From NCBI GenBank assembly GCA_002189035.1, contig CM007989.1, positions 7,607,501 through 7,671,500 of the forward strand: a stretch of 64,000 bases of DNA, in the 5' to 3' direction. Under the pieces are notes generated by a model that was not told where the DNA came from, did not search any database, and saw nothing but the letters and a program-made list of their open reading frames with translations. This stretch comes from Utricularia gibba (taxonomy: Eukaryota; Streptophyta; Magnoliopsida; Lamiales; Lentibulariaceae). The translations under genes and the position numbers were made by a program. Each line of letters opens with the position of its first letter. The stretch's first letter is position 1. Below are positions 22,901-34,508 of the stretch, in pieces.

Positions 22901-25561
22901 CAATTACAGCTTGCAAGTACACTGAAACAGGCTTTGATGGCAATAGCACACAATTAACAATCCGTATTGGAGAAACGCTGGAAAATCTATCGTATTCTGA
23001 GGGCTTGAATGGTCTTTCTGCTTCTCAGGATTGTTTTTCTCGTGCTGTGGAGGCCTCCACTGATTTTATTGAGTCATGTTCACCACATTCAGAAATTGAC
23101 TCTAATGATACCCTTCCTTATGCACGTGATACATATGATGGTCAGGAGACACATGCTGTTACTCGAGATAATTTTCTTGTATCACCCTTCTCTTCTGGAA
23201 GTGAAAAGTCCCGGAGCAATAGAGAAACAGATGTTATTTTGAACAATGGTTTTGTGGATTTTGACAAACCATGTACTCCCCTTTGCAATTCTATGGATAT
23301 TGCAGGGATGTCCAGGATAAAGGGAAAGGACGCCATCGAAGCAAATAGAAATTCCCCAGGGTTTGACTTGACTGAGGCTTCCGGCCCAGCTGATGCAGAA
23401 GTTTCTAGTTATTCTATAAGAGAGAATTCCATATTGCCTGTTGAACCAGAAGATTTTGCTGCAAATCCTGTTTCTAGGTTTTCAGATGTAGGCGGGGATA
23501 TTCTTGCTGGTGACTATAGGCATCCTCAAATGAACCATCTTTCCAATAAATCTGAAGTAATTGAGAGTTCTTGTAGGGACCGTGCTGATAGCAGGTTCAC
23601 TGAGTGGAATAATTATAGTACGGTTGCTACAAATGATAATAGTGATTTCTCATGCAGCGAAACTAATATCAGGAATTTAGTATATGTTGAATCTCCTGAT
23701 GCTCTGGATTCTAACCTTGATACTGTAATTGAAAACTCATGTGACCACATGGATGCTACCTCAAGTAAGCAGCACCATTTCTTGGATGAAGGCCAGCATT
23801 CCTTGCTGCAGAGTGCTCAGCAAAGTGAAATATATTATGCTGACACTTTATGTGTTAACGAGGGTACTGTGATACAAGAAGGGCAGAGCTCACCTCCTTA
23901 TCATCTCGAGAACAAGATCATTTTTTCAAGTGAAACCCATGGTCGAACTTCTGTTTTGGAAAATCAAGGAAACATGGTCAAAAACGTCCCTGGATTTCCA
24001 AAGGAAACATCAAATTTCGCTTCCCCGCTCCGTGATGAAGATAAGGTCACTTTAAATGAAACACCACCTCTCCCTCCTTTACCTCCTTTTAAATGGAGGG
24101 TGGGAAGGCTACCACATTTCCCTGTAGGTAGCAGAGAGCTAGCCAATGACAACAGGCCACTCTCTGCAGAAATATTCATGCCTTCTCCATCTTGTGATGC
24201 AATGTCTTTGGGTGAAGAGATTAGCTGTTCTACTCATTCGGTTGATGTCAGCTCACAGGTTCAGCCGAGGTCTCCTGTTTCCGGGCCCAGCTTGATTCAC
24301 ACAACATTCCCTCATCATCCACCAGTGATCGAGCCAAGGGAGCAGCAACAGCTTTCCTACATGGTTGGTGAGGTAGGGAAACAAAGCAAGTTCCTTCCTT
24401 CAGAAATCACCATTCCTGATAAATCTAGTGCTGCGTCAGAAGAGGAGAGCATTAACCAAAGTTCCTCACTTTCCGAGGCTACCTCAGTTCATGCCCTTGA
24501 TCTAACACCAGAAGCGGAAAGCAAGGAGCAACAGCACTCTTTGGTGGTGATGAAACAGGCAGTAAATCATGAAGAGTCAGTCCCTGCAAAAATATCCATG
24601 CAAGCTGCATCTGGTGATGCTACAGCTTCCATTGAAAAGATCAGCTCTTCTGCAAGTCATCTTTCATCAGATATGAAATTTAAAGAAGGGAATGCTGAGC
24701 AGGGTTCATCTGCAGATGCGGAATTGGACAAGACCCCGTGCTCTCCAGAAGTTTTCACCGTTGCTGTCCGCGGTGTTGCTACCACATCTCTAGTTGAACA
24801 TGGAAACTGTTCTGCAGCTCCAGTCATCCCTGGAACCAAATCAAAAGAAGAGAAAGCCGAAAAAAGCTCAGCTGTGGAGGCTGACTTGATCCACACACAT
24901 CCCCGGCCAGAGATGGAAAGCAAGAAGGTTCCTGTCGATACCTCAGATGTTGTTGATGAAAACGCATATGAGGGAGTGGCGAATAAAGGAAAACTGCCGC
25001 GGCCTCGTAATCCTCTGATTGATGCTGTTTCTGTTCTCGATAGGAGCAAAGTGAGTTTCCTCGTATCTTTTTGCTATCAGTCATTAAGACCCTATCAACA
25101 CGTCTGAATCTTGATACTCAACATTACCTCGCAGCTACGCAAAGTATTACAGAATGATGGAGCTCAGGCGCCCAAGTTACCTGAAAGAGACTCACTCTTG
25201 GAGGAAATAAGGACTAAGGTACTCACCAACTGAAACCACACTCACATTTACGCTCTTCTGACCCGCGTTCCGCGTGGTTGCAGTCCTTCAATTTGAAACC
25301 TGCAGTGGGATCCAGACCCCGAGTCGAACCTCCACGAACCAATCTCCAGGTCGCTGCTATTCTAGAAAGAGTAAATACGATCCGTCAGGTGTGCACACCG
25401 TTTCTTCCTTCCTATAACAATGAACCCTTCTTCAACCATCATCCTCTCTCTTGAAAAATGTATCCACATCCTTCTACTGAACAAATGAAATGCTGCTGCT
25501 TCTGCTGCTGCAGGCGTGCGCAGGCAGTGATGAAGATGAGGAAAACTGGAGCGACTCGTGA
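19907..25561 (+). CDS. SCAR: SCAR/WAVE family actin-nucleation regulator
   Basis: Subunit of the WAVE regulatory complex that activates ARP2/3 to nucleate branched actin. The start at 19907 gives [20 protein letters not shown]. The SCAR homology domain continues through [62 protein letters not shown] and [14 protein letters not shown]. One giant exon (21577-25050) encodes a disordered Ser/Asp/Glu-rich middle with a proline cluster ([11 protein letters not shown], about 24065). The C-terminal VCA end is made by three small exons: a WH2-like helix ([17 protein letters not shown]), a linker, and the acidic tail [12 protein letters not shown] with its Trp. About 1,400 residues, in the range of long plant SCARs. 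A single-base loss in the G run 22865-22868 splits the giant exon into two open frames (ending 22957, resuming before 23005). Confidence 0.93.
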
Positions 25562-26466
25562 TGTGGAAAAACACAGGGAGTAGACAGGGCAGGCAGGGTA
25601 AAGGGTAAAGTGTGAAGTTATGGAATCATTCTTACGGTGTTGTGTTTGTAAATACAGTTGAAAGCAAAGCTGCATGTCGAAGCAACACTCCCGGAATCAG
25701 AAGGGCGTGTCTGTTTCCAGGTAAACAGTAGATTGATTGTGTATCGTGAAATTTGCTTTTGGTGTTAACCTTCTGGCGAGAAAAAATTACAGTGATTGCG
25801 TGGCTGCAAATTATTGGCTCTGCTGTCTTTTGTCAGGAAGCAGGGAAAGCTTTTGGCGATTGTTCTAAAAAACAGCCAGGTTACACTTAACTTGATGAAA
25901 ATGATAGAATGGATATGCTCATTATGAGAAATAGCCGCACATGATAAAATCTGAAAGCATGTCATTTTTGCTTTGGGGGAGGTTAGATTAAAATAATATT
26001 ATTTTATGTTCTTAAATCAAACATCAAGTTTATTTATGCATGTTGTTAATTCATGTTTACTAAAGATATTATTTTATGTGAATAATGAAATAAATATTTA
26101 TTTATAGAATCTATTGAATATATTTTTAATTTCAATCATAAAATATGTATTTATGAAATATACTTATCAATTAATAAAATTAATCATTAAAGTACCTTAA
26201 ACAAGATAGCTTAGAAGGGAAAAAAAAAATGGATTGAACCAACAACAAATGATAATAGATACACCGGCAAGACGTGGGCGACCAAAATTCAGTTCAAATT
26301 CAAAACTTGGACTCGAAGTAGCTGCCCGACGGGGACGCGACGACCATGGAGGAGAACCAAGTTCTTCTCATTACAAATGACTGACGCTAACATTAAATAA
26401 CGGGGCCCAACCCCCTCCAGGCAACCGCACTTGCATAAGACATGCTGCCGTCACCTGGAAGATCCC
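25562..26466. other. Convergent spacer SCAR / importin beta
   Basis: Holds the 3' UTRs of two converging genes. Bases 25980-26220 are strongly AT-rich. No gene or repeat is recognised. Confidence 0.4.
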
Positions 26467-29204
26467 TCAGCCCTGAGTCGAAAACGCACGCGAGATCATC
26501 CCCTGCGCCCACACAGCCGTTTCCTTGAGCTGTTCGTCGTCCGATTGAAGGCCTTCATTCAACAAGTCGGAGCAGAACTTGGTGTCCTTGAAGAGCCCCT
26601 TGATGTTCGGCCCCAGGGCGTCTGCCAAGTCGCCCAACACCGCAACGGTCGCCTTCGTCACGCTCTCGTCCCTGGAAGCAACCAAGACAAGACACCAACC
26701 AGTTAGAACCAGGAACATATAGTTGTAGTAGTACACGTGATTGATATGTGGTAGAGAGGAGCCAGAGAGGCAGCCAGCCACCTTTGTTGATCCCTAGCAA
26801 CTAACTCAATGAACTGGAGGAGGTGAGTCGCATGGGGCAGCATCAGCTCAGCCCTCGAGTTCTTGAACCCTTGAAGAATTCCAGAGTAGGCCTCGAAGAT
26901 GCTGCGCCTGAGCTGGTTGCAATAGTCCACCATCTCCTCATCACCATTGCCCATATGCGCACACACTTCTGATGCGCTTTGCATCATCGGCAACGCATAG
27001 TTGATGTACTTCTCAAAATGGGGACCGATCGCCAGGGCGATGTCTCCGAAGCAGGAGAAGATGGGAGGCTTTACCGACCGGTGCAATTCAGCGCTCGAAA
27101 GATCCTTCAGAAGAAGGGTCATGATTCCGTCGCAGAACGGAAGTATCTTGTCATCCAACGCACGGCATATGTCCCCAACCACTCCGACCGAGATGGCACA
27201 AACTTGGTACTCCTCAAAGTTCTGTAAACCCATTTCCAAATACTTGTAGAACTCCTGCATGTACTTCAAAAATTCCGAACCTACGGCGTATGCCAACGCA
27301 CCAATCGCCAGCATAGCTTCTTCGTGAACCGTAGAACTATGGCAGGCAAACACCTTTAGGAACAGCACCATGATTTGGTCTGCTACCTGCAGTAAGCTGG
27401 GCTTGGTATCATCAACGCTACTAAGTTTCTGAATGATAACCTGGAGAGAACCACATAGAGAAGCTTGCAGGTCCCCTTGCTTTTCCTTGTTCTCCAATGA
27501 TAGAATTTGGAGACTGAACGTCTGCTCCAATTTGGACATGATGGCAGTTAAAAGATTGGAAATTATATGCGACGTCTCCGAAAGGTTTGCACACCTCACA
27601 ACCTCGTTCAGGGTCTCGTATGCTGAAGACCGTAATTTAGAATCACTTCCATCTGTTCGGTCAGCGGTAGATAGTAAACTACTAAGGATGTCTGGAATGT
27701 ATGGGGTCAGGAGGGAAGAACTGGGACCGGAATCCTCGTATCCTTGTGCAAGAAAATAGATAGCACCGCAGACCTTTTCGGCGACACGTGGAGTATCTTT
27801 GATACTTTCCAATAACACCACCAGAATCCGCTGGAGATTAGCAGGAGTGATCACAGAGAAACCAGCGGCTGGTGAATGTAGCAACTCAAAGATACGACTG
27901 AGGGTCCATGCAGTGGTATCCTTGACGTGACTGTTTTCATCCTTCATTGCATTCAGCAGAAAGTCCAAGCCAGCATTCACCATCGGTGATAGCTTCTCAA
28001 CACTTGGTCCCTCAAGAATAGAACCGAAGGCATAGGTAGCTGCCTCCCTTGATCGCCAGTCGGTCTTTGAAATATTTGCTTCGACGAAGGGCATTACAAG
28101 AGGTACAACAGCATCACCAGCGGTTCTAGAAACAAGACAAAGGCACGTTCCACCCGCCATGGAAATATTCCAAATTTCATCCTCCTGATCGTGGTCCTCA
28201 TCCTGTTTCAGGAGAGTCTCCAGCAACATAGGCACCAAGGTTGGAAGCGCCTTTACAATAAATTGAGAATGGGGAACAGTTGAATCTCCAGATGAGCCAA
28301 CTGCATACTCTTCTTGCAGATCTAATTCTTCATCACAAATAGAGCTCCAAAACTCTATAGCTTGAAGAGCTACAGGCTCTTCATCTCCTTTCACTGCATT
28401 CGATGTAAGCTCAAAGAGCTTGTGCATGTAAGGCTGAAGAACTGCATAGTATGTAGACGCAATTGAGACGAGGCACTCAAAAGCAGCCTGCCGGATGTCT
28501 GCCTCTTTTGCGGAGGCAGCTTCACATATCACCTTCATTATATAGTTTCTCTCCATCTCGTTATTGAAGTTGGTGCGAGCAAAATCAAGAGCGTTACACA
28601 GTGCTTTAGTGGCAGCAAGACGGACTTCATGATTTAGCTCTGACACATTCATTCCCTGAACAACAGCCGTAAGGATAGCATTTACTTCATCCTGGACCAG
28701 ATCATCATCAGTTATCTCCTCACAAACATAGCCAAGACACTCCATGGTAGCTTGCTTCAGTAATGAGGGGCTCTCTGGCCGAGTCATATTAGTAAGCAGT
28801 GATCCAACAAGTTCTGGCCATTCCTTCCGCGGAATTTCGATTGAAGCTATCTTAGCAACCACCTGAGCGGCAGTATGGCTTGCCTCTCGCACAGAAGAAC
28901 CAAGGGTTTTTAAGAGAGAACTTTTAATTTGCGTTTTATGAGAAATTTCAATCCCAACCCATTGCTGCACAAGATGATCTTTTCTTGAAGCTTCTTTGGC
29001 GTCTAGAGAATTCTTTAGGATAATACCAGCAAGTCGACGAGACTCAGGAGGCTTTCCATCATTTGAGAGCTCAACTGACAATGACAGAAGAAAACCTGGA
29101 AGGTTTTGATCACGGAACTGACCAAGGATTGTCTCCGCATCCGTACGAGTTTTCGGATCCGGTGATTGAGCAGATAACAAGTACTGCGTGATCTCCAACG
29201 CCAT
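26467..29204 (-). CDS. KPNB1: Importin subunit beta-1 (karyopherin beta)
   Basis: Nuclear import receptor that carries the importin-alpha/cargo complex through the pore and releases it on RanGTP. Two exons (29204-26782 and 26671-26467) join at phase 2 to give 875 residues, the normal size. The reading frame is unbroken over 2.4 kb. The N-terminus MALEITQYLLSAQSPD and the RRLAGIILKNSLDAK block are family hallmarks. The rest is a HEAT-repeat superhelix (for example DTTAWTLSRIFELLHSP, MLAIGALAYAVGSEF). The protein ends in AVWAQGMISRAFSTQG. An in-frame ATG at 29249 exists, but a CAG acceptor (TTTTTTGCAG) just before the 29204 ATG suggests that the upstream part is a 5' UTR intron. Confidence 0.96.
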
Positions 29205-30277
29205 TTTTTGCTGCAAAAAACATACGCATCTGTTGTAATCGTCTTCCATATTACTTCACATTTTCAGCCAAAACAAGCACAGATGACAGATCAAATCAGA
29301 TGTAAAACGCACAAGCCATTTCTTATTCAATACAAAAAACCGCAATATCAGTTCCAAAACAACTGCGAAATGCACCAAAATAACGAGTTCAATTCGCCTA
29401 CTCGACGCAGCTTGCTACGAAACACTTCAGAAAAAAGAAATCTCCGAACAATCGGAACCTACCGGAACAGATCTCACGCCTTTTTTACCTTTATCTAAAA
29501 AAAAGAAGCAAAGATAGTGAAAATCCACCTCGTCAACCTGCAAATAAAAGCACACTTCAAGCTAGCTAGGGTTTCCCGCCAGCTCCTTCGCCACACACAG
29601 TTTCTTCAAATCAACAACAATACGAGGCCTTTCAATCCGAGCTCGGGATCGCAGTTCTACCAGGTCTCTGAGCAAGGCGAGGAAAGAGAGGGAAAAGCAG
29701 AAATTTCGAATTAGCAGAACCACCGCAACGGAGGGCAAGGCGAGCGCAGGCTCCGCTTTTAAAACCCTAAACTTCGTATTTTCCACTCTCCCTCTCAACG
29801 GAATGGACCTGAGGACTTCCGAATGAATGGGCTTATTGTCCCCAATGCCCACTCTTAATTTGTTTATTTTTAAAAATAATTTAATCAGCAATATATTTGA
29901 GTAATTCGTAAGCACAGTTTACGTAATTACAATTAAAAGAATATTTTATGAATATATTTTATAAATATACATTTAAAATTTTACTATTTCAATAAATAAT
30001 ATTTGTAGTAGTGTTTTAGAATTCGGAATTAAATCTAATTTAATTTCAACTCATGATTTTTTGGGTTCAATTGAATAATTTTTATGAAAACAAAAATTCA
30101 AAAATTATATAATTATTTTATAAATTACACATTTATTGAAAAAAAAAAGATAAATCAAATAGACGTATTTATCAACATACCCATGTTTGAAAATATGAAC
30201 AAACTTAACAATTGAGTAAAATGCATTTTCAATTGAAGGTATTTTAGAACGCAAACTCTGAATGAGGAACACGTCTG
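29205..30277. promoter_or_regulatory. Importin beta promoter/5' UTR with TTTCCCGCC and telo-box motifs
   Basis: The 5' leader of importin beta, with a likely leader intron ending at 29211, lies here. An E2F-type TTTCCCGCC occurs at 29572-29580 and an AAACCCTAA telo-box at about 29762-29770. Both elements are frequent in promoters of plant growth and cell-cycle genes; their use here is inferred. Bases 29860-30240 are AT-rich and lead to the 3' end of the TBL gene. Confidence 0.4.
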
Positions 30278-31883
30278 CTACAACAGATGGGCGTAAAGGA
30301 TTCGATTCCAGGTGTCCGGGACACCAGGCAAGCACCAGTGTATGCAATCGGCGTAGTGCAGGGGGTCTGCCCTGTCTTTCTCTGACAGCAATTTGCCTCC
30401 CAGCTCTGTGTAAACTGATGTGTGGGCATCGATCCTGTACTCAGAGAGCTGCGTTATGTTGATCAAAGTCACTGGAACCTTCATCTTTCCGATGATTCCA
30501 GCAACCACTGTCATCATGCGCTTGTCGGAGCCACTCCCCCAGTATCGCTTCCGGGTCACCGGCTTCGTCTCGTTGAAGCACTTAACCCCCCCTGCATTTC
30601 CCCAGTCCGCGCTCCTAGAGGAAGCAATTACATTCCTTGTGTTTTTGGAATGAACAGATGTTGGCAAGGTAGGTATATATGTACCTTTGGTGTGTTGGGG
30701 ACATTGTCGTGAAGAACACTCTGGTGGTGTTGGGATTTACATTTGAATCCACCCAATTTGCCCAGGTTTTCAGCGCCAGGGTGTAGGATACAGCAGCTTC
30801 TAGTTCCTGGTATCCATCTTCTCCATTGGCAAATGATCCCCATCTGAAGCAGGTACATCGTTATGCATCTGTTTCTAGGATCATCTAAAGCATAAGCTGC
30901 ATGCTGATGCTTACAGTGACTTGATCTTGCGGCCGGTCATCCACCAAACGTAGGTATTGAAGACGAGGATGTCGGCTCCCAGCCAGTGCTTTGCGTGCTT
31001 AGCGACTGTATCCACTCTCATAATTCTCTTCTCAGCATCTGTAATTATGGGAACATCTGTGTTGGATTCCACCAGGAATGGTGCCCAGTAGAACTCAATG
31101 GTCGCGTTGTACTCCTGATAGATTTCACAAGCAACTCATGGAAACAGTGCTCATTTGTAAGCAGTATGAATGCAAGTGTGCACAACCTTTGCCTTGAAAG
31201 TGGAGCGTGCTCGCCCTCGTTTCATGGATTTTTGAGCTGGAGGGATCACAGCTTCCACAAGACAAACGAAGGATTGCCATTGCCCTCGCTGTAGAGAATC
31301 CCCAACGAACATCAGCCTCTTCCCCTGAAGACTCTGCAATGCCTTCTTGGGATCAAATCTGGAAGCAAACATTAGTCAGAATACGAATGCATTCTGCATC
31401 CTACGTAGATGCACACTGACCGAGGTAAGATGCAGTCATCAGGCTGCCACTCCCAGTGCAGGTAATCAGAATCTAGTCTTCCATTCTTGGAACATGTAAC
31501 CTGTCTGTCCAAATAGGGACATGTGGTGTCTGAATACAAGGGTTGAATTGAACGGTTGAAGATCCAGTTACCATTAACCAGGGTGCACTCCTTCGCATCA
31601 AACACAAAACGATCATCTGCTGCATAATTTATACTATCCCCATCGACATCTCTGCTATCTGACAGAGGGCAAACACAACATCATCTCAGTTAGAATTAAC
31701 ATCTCATGCAATACATATCCAAGCAACATTACATGTTACGGCTGTATTGACAACCGCTCGCTTTTTGGTGCAGGACGTGAGCTCGAAAGAACGATAAGTC
31801 AGTTTTTCTGTGAACATGAGGATACCCACAAGAGCAAATGCAGAGAATATGACTGTAAGTATTGGCATGGTTACCTTTCCCAT
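30278..31883 (-). CDS. Trichome birefringence-like (TBL) polysaccharide O-acetyltransferase
   Basis: A Golgi type II membrane enzyme of the TBL/PC-esterase family, ESK1-like, that acetylates wall polysaccharide (xylan for close relatives). The first exon encodes a short cytosolic start and one membrane anchor (MPILTVIFSAFALVGILMF). The TBL domain follows: CTLVNGNWIFN, YLDRQVTC, HWEWQPDDC, then the catalytic GDS block LMFVGDSLQRGQWQSFVC, VFNTYVWWMTG, and the C-terminal DxxH block HYADCIHWCLPGVPDTWN. Exons 2-6 join cleanly. The junction of exon 1 with the exon beginning near 31661 does not keep frame with the obvious GCC|GTAACA donor. A weaker donor, or another lost base, must be invoked. An in-frame ATG at 31919 is an alternative start. 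The specific substrate is inferred. Confidence 0.88.
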
Positions 31884-34508
31884 GGTACAATGAATGAGCG
31901 AAATCAGGTTTGAAAACACTTATAATATTATACCTGTAGTGTGCTTATATGATTGTTGCTGAGGATTGAAGCTAAAGCAACTTTTGGCAGATGAACAAGG
32001 CCATCTCACTTTGCCTATCTCTCCTTTTCTTGTCACTGCAGTGAAGAGATGGTCCACCAACCAAGCAGAAAATAGACATTCCAAGTAGGTCAATTTCCTC
32101 CAAAGACTTGAGGGAAAACATTAGGTGGAGTTTGGACAACGAGATAGTTTGAAAAATTCAATACCTAAATCCTTGATTCCATTATCTAGGCCCTGGGGAT
32201 TTGTTTGCCAACCGCGCCATCACAGCTTCCTGCCTTGTAAATGAACACAGTTCTCTAAATTCTGCATCATTAACTGAGATACCCATACCACACCCACACC
32301 CACACCCGCCCTTCGTTCCCACACGCAAACAGAGGTGCATTTACTGAGAAACTTCCGTACTCTGTTGCCCAGAGAATCCAGTGATGAGAGCGATGGTTTC
32401 ATGGTGGACGCAATCATTCGATTCGCCCCTGTTGTGTTGAAACCTGTTTCAGCAAAATCCATCCAAAAACTGAAACGGGCACCACAACAAAACCATGATG
32501 ATCCCCGCAAAGCCATTCCCTCCGCTCCAATCCCCAAATCCACGTCACATACTTGCCGAACCCCATCACCTCTTCCTTCGCCACGCCCCAGAAATCAAAC
32601 CTTCGTTCTTTTCCTGAGTTTCCACAGCACAGATCTCCCTCAATGCCTGAACCCCAACTCGGTACTCCAGCAAGTTCCAACGTAACCAGCTTCAAAAAAA
32701 AAAACAAAACAATAAACATATTAATTAAATATACATTAAATTACGAAAGTAGATATTTTTCGTTTTTTAAAAAACTACTATTTATGGTACGAGACGCAAC
32801 CCCACGAATTATAGATATTCCAACGGTGGCAGTTGCCCTAACTAAACACACCTTTGTAATAAATTTATTTGAGAGAGATTAAACACATTTAATAACTAAG
32901 ATTAAACAAAAGCTTCAGGGTTACAGTTCTCTAATTGTAAGGGGCCCACCAAAAATAAAAACTCCAATTAATGCCAACATTTAATTCTATTGATGGGAAA
33001 AAAAGTGTTGAGAATATATGTATCCAAAAGCTATTGAATCCCACTTCACACAATCTTTTTTAATTTTTTTTGTAAACAAAATACCTAAATATTTTAATTC
33101 CAACTACAAATTTGAATAATACATATTTTATATAATTTTAATTAAACCCTATCATAATTAATATTTTACTTGGGCAATTCAATACCTATATTGATATTTT
33201 TTATTTTTTAATGATAAAAAATTTAGAAATATGTAATTATGCATATAAAATTTAAATGATACATACAATTCTTCAAATTAATTATTGAATTAAAAAATAT
33301 CTATTCATATCAACTTAAATTATCAAATATATTAGTATTTATCATATGTAATCATTGTTAGCTTATAAATTATATTTTATTTAGTAATTTGGATGATAAA
33401 TATTCAATTTATTTGAATTATTTAGCATTTATTCGAACTTTTAATTGCTCACCACTATTCCATGTGATTCAGTTGTGTTGAAAAAGAAAGCATAGAGATC
33501 AATCAATCTTCCATGACTCAGAGAGACATGAGTGTAATATACTAAAACAAGTGTCCCCTAACTCACTATCCTTATCAATCATCATCTTTTATACATTTGG
33601 TATCCTATTTCGAATACGTAATCCCGAAATTCTTATGAAATCAAATTAGACGCATACGAATACCAAAATATTGAAAACTTTCATATTTGATTCACTAAAT
33701 CGAAAAACTATTGGAAAAGAATACGAAATTTAGCACGTAATGGAAATTTGTTTTTTCGTGAATTGGATTGAATCGAATCGAAAATAGAATAAACATGTGT
33801 TTAATTGAATTTGTATGTGAAACGCGAAATACTTATACAAGCAAAGGAAATGAATGAAAACTGAATGCTTTTTCTTTTCTTTTCTTCAGTCAAGACTACG
33901 CCTTCATCATAGAAAGCGAGGTATGGTATAGTGTGGGTATGGTACGGTACGCTCCCCGTAGATGAGCTTTAGTTTCTCTCTCACGCACAATACACACACT
34001 GACAGACCACACAGAAAATCTGTCTGTGGTGCTGGTGCTTCAATTGGCAAAGAGGTAAAGTTGGTATAATACGTTGGCTGGCCATTGAACCCTTTTCCTT
34101 TATCCCGCTTAAAGCTACTCAATTTCTGCTGTTTTTACTTCCTTTTAACCACGTTTTCGTCTCACGGTTCACCCCTCCTTCTTCTTCGTCTTGTTCAGAT
34201 TTGGGAATAAGTAAGTTGCAGAGAAGAAGTTGGGTGTATTTTCTTCCTCAGACTTTCTTGGGGTTGTTCAGAATTTGTTGAATGATCACGTTGCTTCTGT
34301 AACCTGGGTTGCTTTATTCTGTGGTGTCCAGAAAGTCGATTCTTATTTTTTTCCTCCCCGACTTCTTCTTCGGTTCTTTTTCTCGTTTCCCGAGAACGAT
34401 ATTCATTTTCTACGGCAGTTCTTCCAGAAAAATCACCTGATCTTCTCTTCCCATCTTCCTCTGTGACCATTAAGAGCAACAGCAAGCTGCGATCTGATTG
34501 GTTTGAAG
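31884..34508. other. 2.6-kb divergent spacer TBL / NAC, mostly AT-rich
   Basis: Bases 32220-32720 have moderate GC and carry overlapping minus-strand open frames (32220-32543 and 32414-32719). I cannot assign these to a family. A CCCACA short repeat lies at 32288-32307. Bases 32700-33900 are AT-rich with no recognised element. The last 600 bases, with pyrimidine-rich tracts, should be the NAC promoter and leader. Confidence 0.35.

Noticed and set aside
32220-32719. Overlapping minus-strand open frames as a small gene
   Set aside because: Neither frame shows a known motif, and joining them would require another assumed base loss with no family to guide it.
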